NCBI GenBank assembly: GCA_041855735.1
Contig: JBHAEV010000122.1
Coordinates: 1 to 22,084, forward strand
Reading direction: 5' to 3'
DNA from: CALALP01 sp041855735
Lineage (GTDB): Bacteria; Bacillota; Clostridia; Lachnospirales; Lachnospiraceae
Length of the DNA stretch: 22,084 bases
The notes under the pieces were generated by a model that was not told the origin of the DNA, made no database searches, and saw only the letters and a list, made by a program, of their open reading frames with translations. Both the position numbers and the translations under genes were made by a program. The stretch's first letter is position 1, and every line of letters begins with the position of its first letter. Of the stretch, positions 8,077-15,766 are shown piece by piece.

Positions 8077-8632
8077 GATAGTGGACATTCTGTACGAGAT
8101 TGAAGAGTTGTTAGAGAACAGTAAGCCGACTGCTTTATCGAAGGGCAAGATTGTTGTCGATAAAGAGCATATCATGGATCTTTTGCAGGATTTGAAGGCA
8201 AGTGAGCCGGAAGAGATCAAACAGTATCAAAAAGTAATCAGCAACAGAGATTCAATTCTCAGTCAGGCCCAGGTGCAGTCCACAAAACTTCTGGAGGATG
8301 CAAAAGAAAAGGCCAGACGCATGGTGGATGAACATGATATCATGCAGCAGGCGTATGAAGAAGCCAAAAAGTTAATGGAAGAAACGAGAGTGCATTGTGA
8401 TGCCATGATCTCCCATGCCGAAGAACAGGCAAGGGAAGTGCGCATCGGAACCATCCGGTATATGGATGAAGTTCTCTCCAATGTGTCATCGACCATAACC
8501 TATTCCATGAGAGATGCACAGGAGCGTTTTAACGGCATGATGAATTCCCTGAATTTGTCCGCAACCACTCTGGAGCAGAACCGGGAACAGCTTTTAAAGA
8601 TGAATCCGGAAGTATATGATGAGAACCGTTAA
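8069..8632 (+). CDS. Coiled-coil protein of unknown function, coaD-linked
   Basis: A 187-aa soluble protein dominated by a charged, Glu/Lys/Gln-rich helix (about 65-135) with heptad-like spacing, preceded by a short domain that starts with SRIVDILYEIEELLENSK. Similar proteins in Clostridia are often labelled 'ATPase' or 'V-type ATPase subunit H' only because of coiled-coil similarity. There is no Walker motif, membrane segment or signal peptide, so those names are not supported. The overall look resembles DivIVA/SepF-like scaffold proteins. ATG 8069 is chosen over GTG 8066 because AAGGAGAG ends 5 nt upstream. The gene overlaps the end of coaD and is followed directly by an intrinsic terminator, making it the last gene of the operon. 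Its function is unknown. Confidence 0.8.
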   Translation: MSRIVDILYEIEELLENSKPTALSKGKIVVDKEHIMDLLQDLKASEPEEIKQYQKVISNRDSILSQAQVQSTKLLEDAKEKARRMVDEHDIMQQAYEEAKKLMEETRVHCDAMISHAEEQAREVRIGTIRYMDEVLSNVSSTITYSMRDAQERFNGMMNSLNLSATTLEQNREQLLKMNPEVYDENR

Positions 8633-8636
8633 ACTC

Positions 8637-8661
8637 AAGGCACGCGGATGCGTGCCTTTTT
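8637..8661 (+). terminator. Intrinsic terminator ending the asp23-fakA-recG-coaD operon
   Basis: A perfect 9-bp GC-rich stem, AAGGCACGC (8637-8645) with GCGTGCCTT (8650-8658), has a GGAT loop and runs into five T (8657-8661). It starts 4 nt after the stop codon of the coiled-coil gene. Confidence 0.9.
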
Positions 8662-8679
8662 GACACAGATGGGGACAGT

Positions 8680-10068
8680 ATGATCACAGAAAAAGATTTG
8701 CCGCTTGACTATATAAAAAAAATGCAAAAACTCCTGGGGGAGGAATATCCTCTCTATATCAGGAGCCTGAGCGAACCGGCGCATTCGGGATTGCGCGTCA
8801 ACACTTTAAAACTTCGCACAGAGGACTTTAAACATCTTCTGGAAGGCGAATTTTTGCCCATACCGTGGATCGAATCCGGCTTTTATATCGGGGAGGGAGT
8901 GCGCGCGTCCAAAAGTCCGTATTATTATGCCGGACTGTACTATTTGCAGGAGCCGTCCGCCATGACGCCCGCCATGATCAGCGGGACGAAGCCGGGGGAT
9001 CGGGTGTTGGATCTGTGTGCCGCTCCGGGCGGAAAGTCCACTCAGCTTGCCTGTATGCTGGAGGGGAGCGGTGTGCTTGTGAGCAATGATCTGAGCAATT
9101 CCCGCGCCAAGGCGCTTTTGAAAAACCTGGAAATCAGCGGTGTGGGCAATGTCATGCTGACCTGCGAGGAGCCGGCAAAGCTTGCCGGAGTGTATGAGAA
9201 GTATTTCGACAAAGTACTGGTGGATGCGCCGTGTTCGGGAGAAGGGATGTTTCGCAGGGACACGGCGGTCTTTGCGGCATATCTCAAACGAGGCAGCGAG
9301 TATTTCGTGCCGATTCAAAAGGAGATCTTAAAACATGCCGCCAGGATGGTAAAACCCGGAGGATTTCTGATTTATTCGACCTGTACCTATTCGGTGGCGG
9401 AGAATGAGGAAGTATTGCAGGATTTTCTGGCAAAACATCCGGATTTTGAACTCCATCCGATTGAAGAATACGAAGGATTTACGGATTCCGAAACATTGCC
9501 GGGAGTCAAACGGCTCCTGCCGCATAAAATCAAAGGGGAAGGGCATTTTATATCCAGGCTGAAAAAAAGAGGGGAAGCGGATGTGCCGGAAGTTTCCGGG
9601 CATTACCGAAAGCCGGCAAAACTTCCGAACTGTGTGACCGATTTTCTGCGGCATCTGGACATGAATTGGGATGCGCATCGTTTTTTCGTGAACAGGGAGT
9701 ATATTTACTATCTGCCGGAGGACAATCGTGTTGCAGAGAAACTGCGGTATCTTCGTACCGGACTGCTGTTGGGGCGCATCCATCATGAGCGGTTTGAGCC
9801 GTCACAGGCGCTTGCCATGTTTCTTACGATGGACAAATGGGATAAAGTTTTGAATCTTTCGCCGGAAGATCCCCGTGTGATTCGGTATTTAAAAGGGGAA
9901 ACCGTGGATCTGTCATCCGAAGACGAGATGGCGATTCATTTTGACCGGCAAAAAAAGGACGACGGATATCGTCTGATTTGCGTCAATTCGTATCCGCTCG
10001 GTTTTGCAAAACAAAGCGGGCTGCGTCTGAAAAACAAATATTATCCGGGATGGAGAATGAATGCATGA
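8680..10068 (+). CDS. RsmF/NOL1-NOP2-Sun family rRNA m5C methyltransferase
   Basis: A 462-aa SAM-dependent RNA cytosine-C5 methyltransferase, with the length and layout of RsmF-type enzymes. After an N-terminal RNA-binding part (1-95), the Rossmann core carries DLCAAPGGKS (111-120, SAM site), DAPCSGEGMF with Cys185 (product release) and YSTCTYS with Cys235 (the nucleophile). The segment after about residue 300 resembles the RsmF C-terminal extension and a PUA-like domain. The likely substrate is a 16S rRNA cytosine, but the position cannot be deduced. It begins 19 nt after the terminator at 8637-8661, so it depends on read-through or an unrecognised promoter inside the preceding gene. Its TGA overlaps the ATG of the next gene by 4 nt (ATGA). 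Confidence 0.9.
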   Translation: MITEKDLPLDYIKKMQKLLGEEYPLYIRSLSEPAHSGLRVNTLKLRTEDFKHLLEGEFLPIPWIESGFYIGEGVRASKSPYYYAGLYYLQEPSAMTPAMISGTKPGDRVLDLCAAPGGKSTQLACMLEGSGVLVSNDLSNSRAKALLKNLEISGVGNVMLTCEEPAKLAGVYEKYFDKVLVDAPCSGEGMFRRDTAVFAAYLKRGSEYFVPIQKEILKHAARMVKPGGFLIYSTCTYSVAENEEVLQDFLAKHPDFELHPIEEYEGFTDSETLPGVKRLLPHKIKGEGHFISRLKKRGEADVPEVSGHYRKPAKLPNCVTDFLRHLDMNWDAHRFFVNREYIYYLPEDNRVAEKLRYLRTGLLLGRIHHERFEPSQALAMFLTMDKWDKVLNLSPEDPRVIRYLKGETVDLSSEDEMAIHFDRQKKDDGYRLICVNSYPLGFAKQSGLRLKNKYYPGWRMNA

Positions 10069-10811
10069 TATTACGTTTGGATAAATTTTTGGGAAATCTC
10101 GGAATCGGCACAAGAACGGAAGTGAAAAAACAAATCGGATTCGGTAATGTCAGGGTAAACGGCAAGGCGGTCAGAAAACCGGAAACCAAGATCGATACCG
10201 AAAAGGACGAAATTGAATACAAAAAAGAAATTCTTCGATTTGAAGAATTCGTCTATTATGTGCTCAATAAACCGCAGGGTGTGATCACCGCAACCGAGGA
10301 TAAGAAGCACGAAACCGTGATGGATATCGTGAAAGAAAGCAGAAAGGGTCTGGCGCCGGTCGGGCGGCTGGACATCGATACGGAGGGACTGCTTTTGATT
10401 ACCAATGACGGGGATTTGGCACATCGTCTGCTGTCTCCGAAGAATCATGTGGAGAAGACCTATTATGCCGTCATCAAAGGAGCACTGCCGGATGATGCCG
10501 CAGAGCGATTCCGGGAAGGAATATGGATCGATGAAAATACAAGGACTCTGCCGGCAAATTTGAAGATTCTCGAGGAAGATCATACAGTCATGGAAGAATC
10601 GGATTTGACGAAAACGGAGGTTACGGTGTGCGAAGGGAAATTTCATCAGATTAAACGGATGTTTTTGAAGATCGGATGCGAGGTGGTGTTTCTTCGAAGA
10701 ATTCGAATGGGGAGTTTAAGTCTCGATGAGCTTCATTTGAATGTGGGGGAGTATCGGGGATTGTGCGATGAGGAATTGAAAAAATTGAAGGAAAGTGTGG
10801 AACGATGTTAA
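10065..10811 (+). CDS. RsuA-family 16S rRNA pseudouridine synthase
   Basis: A 248-aa pseudouridine synthase with an N-terminal S4 RNA-binding domain (about 1-60, starting MILRLDKFLGNLGIGTR) and the RsuA/RluB/E/F catalytic domain. The motif GRLDIDTEGLLLITND places the catalytic Asp at 103, and the KFHQIKRMF block near residue 195 is the second family signature. It isomerises uridine in rRNA; RsuA itself acts on 16S U516, but the target here is inferred only by family. The start at 10065 is set by GGAG 9 nt upstream, the ATGA overlap with the preceding methyltransferase gene, and the fit of the N-terminus to the S4 domain, even though the frame stays open further upstream. Confidence 0.92.
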   Translation: MILRLDKFLGNLGIGTRTEVKKQIGFGNVRVNGKAVRKPETKIDTEKDEIEYKKEILRFEEFVYYVLNKPQGVITATEDKKHETVMDIVKESRKGLAPVGRLDIDTEGLLLITNDGDLAHRLLSPKNHVEKTYYAVIKGALPDDAAERFREGIWIDENTRTLPANLKILEEDHTVMEESDLTKTEVTVCEGKFHQIKRMFLKIGCEVVFLRRIRMGSLSLDELHLNVGEYRGLCDEELKKLKESVERC

Positions 10812-11464
10812 AAGACTGCAAGGGAATCATATTCGATCTGGACGGCACTTTGGTGGACTCTTTGGGGATTTGGACAAAGATTGACCGTGAGTATCTGGAA
10901 CGCTACGGCTATGAATTCACGGAGGAAGTCGCCAAAAACTTTAAGAACAAGGGATTCGGGGAAATAGCGGATTATTTAACCGAAAACTTCAACATTCCGA
11001 GAACCAGAGAAGAAATGATGCAGGACTGGGATGATATGAGCTTTTCGGAATTCAAGTACCGGGTCAATTTGATCGAAGGCGCAAAGGAGTTTTTGCATCA
11101 GTTGAAGAAGAGAAAGGTAAAACTCGCCATCGGAACGAGCAATACCCGACAGAATGTGCATGCCGTGTTGAAACGTCATGATATCCTGCATTTGTTCGAT
11201 GCCATTGTCACGGAAGAGGATGTCGAAAATGATAAGCCGGCTCCGGATATCTATCTGGAAGCGCTGCACAGACTCAGGGTGCATCCGACGGAAGCCTTCG
11301 TTTTTGAGGATATGATCGTCGGGATTCGTGCCGCGAAGGCGGCAGGGGTTCGCGTATGCGCCATTGAAAGCGATGAAAATCGCCTTCTGCGACTGGAACG
11401 GGAAATCATGGTGGAGCATTCGATGGAGGATTATAGGAATACAGCCGTCCTGCTTTCCGTTTAA
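10805..11464 (+). CDS. HAD-superfamily phosphatase (beta-phosphoglucomutase-like)
   Basis: A 219-aa haloacid dehalogenase-like hydrolase with a helical C1 cap, typical of the beta-phosphoglucomutase/phosphatase subfamily. Motif I is DLDGTLVDS with nucleophile Asp11 and acid/base Asp13; motif II is the Ser/Thr of GTSN (near residue 115); motif III is the Lys of KPAPDIY; motif IV is the Asp of EDMIVGIRAAKAAG. All catalytic positions are present, so the enzyme should be active on a small phosphorylated metabolite, which the sequence does not identify. It overlaps the end of the RsuA-family gene by 7 nt and is therefore probably translationally coupled to it. Confidence 0.88.
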   Translation: MLKDCKGIIFDLDGTLVDSLGIWTKIDREYLERYGYEFTEEVAKNFKNKGFGEIADYLTENFNIPRTREEMMQDWDDMSFSEFKYRVNLIEGAKEFLHQLKKRKVKLAIGTSNTRQNVHAVLKRHDILHLFDAIVTEEDVENDKPAPDIYLEALHRLRVHPTEAFVFEDMIVGIRAAKAAGVRVCAIESDENRLLRLEREIMVEHSMEDYRNTAVLLSV

Positions 11465-11563
11465 AATGCGGGGATTGTCAGCCGGGCTTTGAAAATATCC
11501 GGCTTACCGAGTCGCCGGACGGTGAATGTAAAACCGTGAAAATCGAAATACGGAGAAAATGTC
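11465..11563 (+). other. Short intergenic region without a clear promoter
   Basis: The 99-nt gap holds two weak inverted repeats, AGCCGG (11480-11485) with CCGGCT (11499-11504), and ACGGT (11519-11523) with ACCGT (11533-11537). Neither has a T-tract. TTGAAA at 11489-11494 has no matching -10 at 16-18 bp. I see no promoter or gene here. Confidence 0.4.
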
Positions 11564-12118
11564 ATGAAAAAAGGGGAATACGGGTATCGATCTTATTACA
11601 AGCGAAAAACGGGAATACTGATTTTGCTGTTTCTCATTGCCATTGCGGCACAGTATATCGCCTCCCGAATGAGTAGAACCGAAGGGACACGAAATATTCT
11701 GACGGTCATGGCTGTTTTGACAGTCCTTCCGATGGCAAATCTGGCAGCGCCGTTTTTGGCGGTTTGGAAGTACCGAACTCCGGATCGTTCGCAGAAAGAC
11801 ATGGTTCAAGGTTTTGCGGACAGAGGACTTCTGCTCTTTGATCTGATTATTACCTTTCGGGAAATGATTCTGCCCCTGGATTATTGTCTGGTGCACGATA
11901 ATCAGGCACTTTTGTATCTGTCCCAAAAGGGAATGGATACCAAAAAGGCGGAAACCCTGATCGAAGAAAATCTTCGTCTGAATCGTCTGACATGCAGGAT
12001 TTTCATTTATGAGGATTTCGACCTGTTTTTGACTCATGTCAAAAAATGTTCGCCGACGGATGAAACCGGACAGGGGGCGAAGAGTGTCGGCAGCATATTA
12101 AAAAGTTTGTCCGTGTAG
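11564..12118 (+). CDS. Small membrane protein of unknown function (two TM helices)
   Basis: A 184-aa protein with a basic N-terminus, two hydrophobic helices (about 17-35 and 44-66) and a soluble C-terminal domain of about 115 residues. The short loop between the helices and the basic residues before helix 1 and after helix 2 suggest a hairpin topology with both ends in the cytoplasm. The C-terminal part contains FREMILPLDYCLVHDNQAL and is mildly acidic with no catalytic motif that I recognise. GGAGAA lies about 6 nt before the ATG. It ends 12 nt before the RluA-family gene and is likely co-transcribed with it. Its function is unknown, and the position between RNA-modification genes does not define a role. 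Confidence 0.78.
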   Translation: MKKGEYGYRSYYKRKTGILILLFLIAIAAQYIASRMSRTEGTRNILTVMAVLTVLPMANLAAPFLAVWKYRTPDRSQKDMVQGFADRGLLLFDLIITFREMILPLDYCLVHDNQALLYLSQKGMDTKKAETLIEENLRLNRLTCRIFIYEDFDLFLTHVKKCSPTDETGQGAKSVGSILKSLSV

Positions 12119-12130
12119 AAAAGGTGGGAT

Positions 12131-13255
12131 ATGCGAGAGATCGTGATCGACGAGAATGCGGCAAATCAAAGACTGGATAAATTTCTTGCGAAATACCTGG
12201 ATAAGGCCGACAAGAGTTTTATCTACAAAATGCTGCGAAAAAAGAATATTGTGCTGAATGATAAAAAATGCAAAGGGGATGAAAGAATCGAAAAAGGAGA
12301 TCGCGTAAAACTGTGGCTTTCCGAAGAAACGGTCGAGAAATTTCACACATCAAAGCCGCAAAGTAAGAGCGATGATTTGAAAAATACATCGGGTTTGCGC
12401 GGTCAAGGCGGATTCTTACGGCAAGGGGGGAAACCATCGGCCGCCGATTTTCGAAAAGGCATTCTTTATGAAGATGAGGACTGCATCCTGTACAACAAAC
12501 CCGTCAATATGCTGTCGCAGAAATCAAAGCCCACGGATGTTTCGCTGAATGAGATGCTGATTTCCTATATGGAGGATGCGCGGGGAGAGGCGTTTGATAA
12601 AGTGTTCACACCTTCCGTCTGCAATCGACTGGATCGCAATACATCGGGGATCGTGATTTTCGGAAAGAGCCTGCGCGGTTTACAGGTATTGAATGCATGC
12701 ATCAAAAATCGAAGCATCAAAAAAGAATATCTGTGCATGGTATCCGGAGAGATGGAAGTCGGGGCAAGGATGCACATAAAGGGGTATCTGGAAAAGGATG
12801 AAGCGAAAAACCGGGTAAGGATTGTCGGCGAAGAGGAGTATTCAAAGAGGAGAAGGCAGGACGCAGCGCAGAGAGGCTTCGCCTTTTCGGATGACAAACT
12901 GTTTTTTACGGATGGAAAAGAAGGGAAAAAGATTGAAACGGGTATCCGGGTTCTGGAGGCAAAAAACGGCATTTCCCTGCTCTTGATTCATCTGATTACG
13001 GGGCGAAGTCATCAGATTCGCGCACATCTGGCTTCCATCGGACATCCGATTCTGGGAGACCCAAAATACGGGGCGGACCATGTGAACAAAAAATACAGAT
13101 CGGTCGGGATCGTCACTCAGGCGCTTCATGCCCATCGTCTGACCTTTCCGGATGAGATGGAACTGTCGAATTTGGCAGGCAGGTGTTTTACGGCTCCTTT
13201 GCCGGAATGTTTTATAACATTGGGCTTTGTGACCGGCGACGGTGGGGAGCTTTGA
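12131..13255 (+). CDS. RluA-family rRNA pseudouridine synthase with S4 domain
   Basis: A 374-aa enzyme of the RluA family (RluC/RluD type). An N-terminal S4 domain (about 1-70) is joined by a Gly/Ser/Lys-rich linker (about 75-108) to the catalytic domain. The motif CNRLDRNTSG puts the catalytic Asp at 168. The later GRSHQIRAHLASIGHPILGDPKYG block is the family's RNA/substrate signature. Compared with typical members of about 300-320 residues it is longer, because of the linker and an inserted basic/acidic segment (about 230-275) before GIRVLEAKNG. It would modify uridines in 23S rRNA, but the positions are unknown. GGTGGG is found 4 nt upstream of the ATG. The next gene starts 28 nt downstream. 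Confidence 0.9.
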   Translation: MREIVIDENAANQRLDKFLAKYLDKADKSFIYKMLRKKNIVLNDKKCKGDERIEKGDRVKLWLSEETVEKFHTSKPQSKSDDLKNTSGLRGQGGFLRQGGKPSAADFRKGILYEDEDCILYNKPVNMLSQKSKPTDVSLNEMLISYMEDARGEAFDKVFTPSVCNRLDRNTSGIVIFGKSLRGLQVLNACIKNRSIKKEYLCMVSGEMEVGARMHIKGYLEKDEAKNRVRIVGEEEYSKRRRQDAAQRGFAFSDDKLFFTDGKEGKKIETGIRVLEAKNGISLLLIHLITGRSHQIRAHLASIGHPILGDPKYGADHVNKKYRSVGIVTQALHAHRLTFPDEMELSNLAGRCFTAPLPECFITLGFVTGDGGEL

Positions 13256-13283
13256 AAAAATATGGTTTCAAAAGGGTGATAAA

Positions 13284-13901
13284 ATGGGAACATGGAAGAG
13301 CAGGGGTTTGCGGGGGTCGGCATTTGAGGAGAGCATCAATTTCACCAATGAAGTGTATCTGAAAAAGAAACTGGCATTGGTGCAGAAGATTCCGACTCCG
13401 ATTACTCCGATTGAGATCGATAAGGAAAAACATCAGATTCGTCTGGCATATTTTGATAAAAAGTCAACGGTGGACTATATCGGAGTGGTGCAGGGGATTC
13501 CCATTTGTTTTGACGCAAAGGAATGCAATACGAACACCTTCAGCCTGCAGAACATTCATGAGCATCAAATACGATTCATGGGGGATTTTGAAGGGCAGAG
13601 CGGCATTGCATTCATTCTGGTTCACTACACCCATATCGATGAAACATACCTGATTCCGTTTGAAGATCTGAGACGATTTTATCTTCGAATGGCAAAAGGC
13701 GGAAGAAAGAGCATTACCTATGCGGAAATGCCGAAAATTTTTCCGGTAAAACGAAGCGGTGAAACATTGGTGCATTATCTGGAAGCGTTAAATTCGCATC
13801 TGAACGCAAGAGAGGATGCGGGTTGGGAGGAAGACGGCAGTGCATCGTACCGCGGGAGCCGGAATTTGGAACGGAAACATGGAAAGAATGAGGAAATATG
13901 A
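13284..13901 (+). CDS. recU: Holliday junction resolvase RecU
   Basis: A 205-aa RecU, the Firmicute junction resolvase that cuts four-way DNA junctions. Family features include the N-terminal RGLRGSAFEESINFTN segment and the PD-(D/E)xK nuclease core with VDYIGVVQGIPICFDAKECN, which supplies Asp64, Asp77 and Lys79. In Bacillus RecU the second acidic residue is Glu; Asp at this place is a conservative change and should keep activity. A further C-terminal YLIPFEDLRRFYLRM block completes the fold. The frame extends to a GTG at 13242, inside the preceding gene, but ATG 13284 has AAAGGGTG 5 nt upstream and gives the standard N-terminus. Its TGA overlaps the ATG of the radical SAM gene by 4 nt. Confidence 0.92.
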   Translation: MGTWKSRGLRGSAFEESINFTNEVYLKKKLALVQKIPTPITPIEIDKEKHQIRLAYFDKKSTVDYIGVVQGIPICFDAKECNTNTFSLQNIHEHQIRFMGDFEGQSGIAFILVHYTHIDETYLIPFEDLRRFYLRMAKGGRKSITYAEMPKIFPVKRSGETLVHYLEALNSHLNAREDAGWEEDGSASYRGSRNLERKHGKNEEI

Positions 13902-15766
13902 GCAAAGAACGAAAACTGGCTTTGAGCGATGAGATTCTGCTCGGCATCGGAAAACCCGCCAGATACATCGGCGGCGAGCAAAATTCCGTAAAGAAAGACG
14001 TACAGGATATCGATATCCGATTCGTCATGTGCTTTCCGGATGTGTATGAAATCGGGATGAGCCATATCGGCATGCAGATTTTATATGATTTTTTGAACCG
14101 GAGAGAGGATACATTTTGTGAGAGATTGTTCTCCCCCTGGATGGATTTGGATGAAATTCTGAGAAAAAAGAAGATTCCGCTGTTTTCACTGGAGAGTCAG
14201 GAGCCGGTGAAATCGGCGGATATTCTCGGAATCACCCTGCAATACGAAATGTGTTACACCAATATTCTGCAGATTCTGGATCTGTCGCAGATTCCGCTGC
14301 TTGCAAAAAACCGGGATAAATCGCATCCTCTGGTCATCGGCGGAGGACCTTGCACCTACAATCCGGAACCGCTTGCGGACTTTTTCGATATCTTCTACAT
14401 CGGAGAGGGAGAAGTGGTGTATTACGAATTCCTGGATCTGTACAAAGAGTACAAGCATTCCGATATGTCGAGGGAGGCATTTTTCATCAAGGCATCGAAG
14501 ATTCCCGGGATTTATGTGCCGTCGCTTTACGATGTAACATACAATGACGACCTTACATTGAAGAGCTTTACACCGAAATTTGACGATGTGCCGAAGACGG
14601 TGGAACGGGTCGTCGTCCGGGAGATGGACGAGGTCGGCTTTATCGGCAAGCCCGTGGTGCCTTTCATTAAGGTGACACAGGACAGGGTGGTTTTGGAAAT
14701 CATGCGCGGTTGTATTCGCGGCTGTCGATTTTGTCAGGCGGGGGTGGTGTATCGTCCGCAAAGAGAACATTCGGTGGAATACCTGATGAATTATGCCAGA
14801 ACCATGCTGGACATCACCGGAGCGGAGGAGATTTCTCTGAGTTCCCTTTCTTCCAGCGATTACAGCAGGCTGGGAGAACTTTTGGAGTTTCTGATCGAAT
14901 ATACCAAGGAACGAGGTATCAACATCTCCCTGCCTTCCCTGCGAATCGACGCCTTTTCGCTGGATGTGATGAGCCGTGTGCAGGATGTGAAAAAATCTTC
15001 ACTGACCTTTGCGGCAGAGGCGGGAACACAAAGACTGCGGGATGTGGTGAACAAGGGAATCACGGAAGAGGACATACTGAACGGATCGATGGAGGCATTC
15101 CTCGGAGGCTGGAATAAGGTAAAACTGTATTTCATGCTGGGACTGCCGACCGAAACCGAAGAGGATCTGGTCGGAATCGCAACTCTGTGCGACCTTGTTG
15201 CAAGGGAGTATTATACTATTCCGAAGCATGAGCGAAACGGCAGGGTGGCGATCACAGCAAGTTCTTCGTTCTTTGTGCCGAAGCCGTTTACACCGTTCCA
15301 GTGGGCGATCATGCTAAATGAAGAGGAGTATTTAAGAAGGGCGTATGCCGTGAAGGATGCAATCAAGGCGGTTCACAATCACAAAAGCATTTCCTATCAA
15401 TACCATGATGCGGACGTGACAATTCTGGAAGGGGTGTTTGCCAGAGGGGATCGCAGAGTGGCGCAGGTCATCAAAAGAGCGTACGAAAAGGGTGCCATGT
15501 ATGACGCGTGGTCGGATCAGTTCAAGAAGCAGATCTGGATGGATGCCTTTGACGAATGCGATATCAGCATCGGATTTTACAATACCAGAGAGCGCGGTAT
15601 CGACGAACTTTTCCCATGGGATTTCATTGACTGCGGTGTGCACAAAAAATTTCTGATCCGGGAATGGCAGGCAGCCAACAACAGCAAAACATCCCCGAAC
15701 TGCAGGGAAGCCTGTCTTGGATGCGGCGCGAAAAAATACGGAGGAGGGGTGTGCTTTGAAGGCTAG
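13898..15766 (+). CDS. B12-binding domain/radical SAM protein (TIGR03960-like)
   Basis: A 622-aa protein resembling the uncharacterised TIGR03960 family. The N-terminal part (about 35-200) is a B12-binding-like fold ending in the characteristic GGGPCTYNPEPLADFFDIFYIGEGE region. I do not see the DxHxxG cobalamin-ligand motif, so cofactor binding is uncertain. The radical SAM TIM-barrel follows, with CIRGCRFC supplying Cys272, Cys276 and Cys279 for the SAM-binding 4Fe-4S cluster. The extreme C-terminus repeats this spacing, with Cys602, Cys606 and Cys609 plus Cys619, a likely second metal or Fe-S site. No substrate is known for the family. The ATG overlaps the recU stop (ATGA), and the 3' end overlaps the DUF2344 gene by 11 nt, indicating tight coupling to that partner. 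Confidence 0.9.
   Translation: MSKERKLALSDEILLGIGKPARYIGGEQNSVKKDVQDIDIRFVMCFPDVYEIGMSHIGMQILYDFLNRREDTFCERLFSPWMDLDEILRKKKIPLFSLESQEPVKSADILGITLQYEMCYTNILQILDLSQIPLLAKNRDKSHPLVIGGGPCTYNPEPLADFFDIFYIGEGEVVYYEFLDLYKEYKHSDMSREAFFIKASKIPGIYVPSLYDVTYNDDLTLKSFTPKFDDVPKTVERVVVREMDEVGFIGKPVVPFIKVTQDRVVLEIMRGCIRGCRFCQAGVVYRPQREHSVEYLMNYARTMLDITGAEEISLSSLSSSDYSRLGELLEFLIEYTKERGINISLPSLRIDAFSLDVMSRVQDVKKSSLTFAAEAGTQRLRDVVNKGITEEDILNGSMEAFLGGWNKVKLYFMLGLPTETEEDLVGIATLCDLVAREYYTIPKHERNGRVAITASSSFFVPKPFTPFQWAIMLNEEEYLRRAYAVKDAIKAVHNHKSISYQYHDADVTILEGVFARGDRRVAQVIKRAYEKGAMYDAWSDQFKKQIWMDAFDECDISIGFYNTRERGIDELFPWDFIDCGVHKKFLIREWQAANNSKTSPNCREACLGCGAKKYGGGVCFEG

Noticed and set aside
8069..8632. Annotation of the coiled-coil protein as a V-type ATPase subunit
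   Set aside because: There is no ATPase operon nearby and no catalytic motif; the similarity would rest on coiled-coil composition only.
8660..8684. TTGACA at 8660 with TATGAT at 8679 as a promoter for the m5C methyltransferase gene
   Set aside because: The spacer is only 13 bp, the -35 lies in the terminator T-tract, and the -10 overlaps the start codon.
9978..10064. N-terminal extension of the RsuA-family protein
   Set aside because: It lies inside the preceding methyltransferase gene, has no ribosome binding site and precedes the S4 domain start at ATG 10065.
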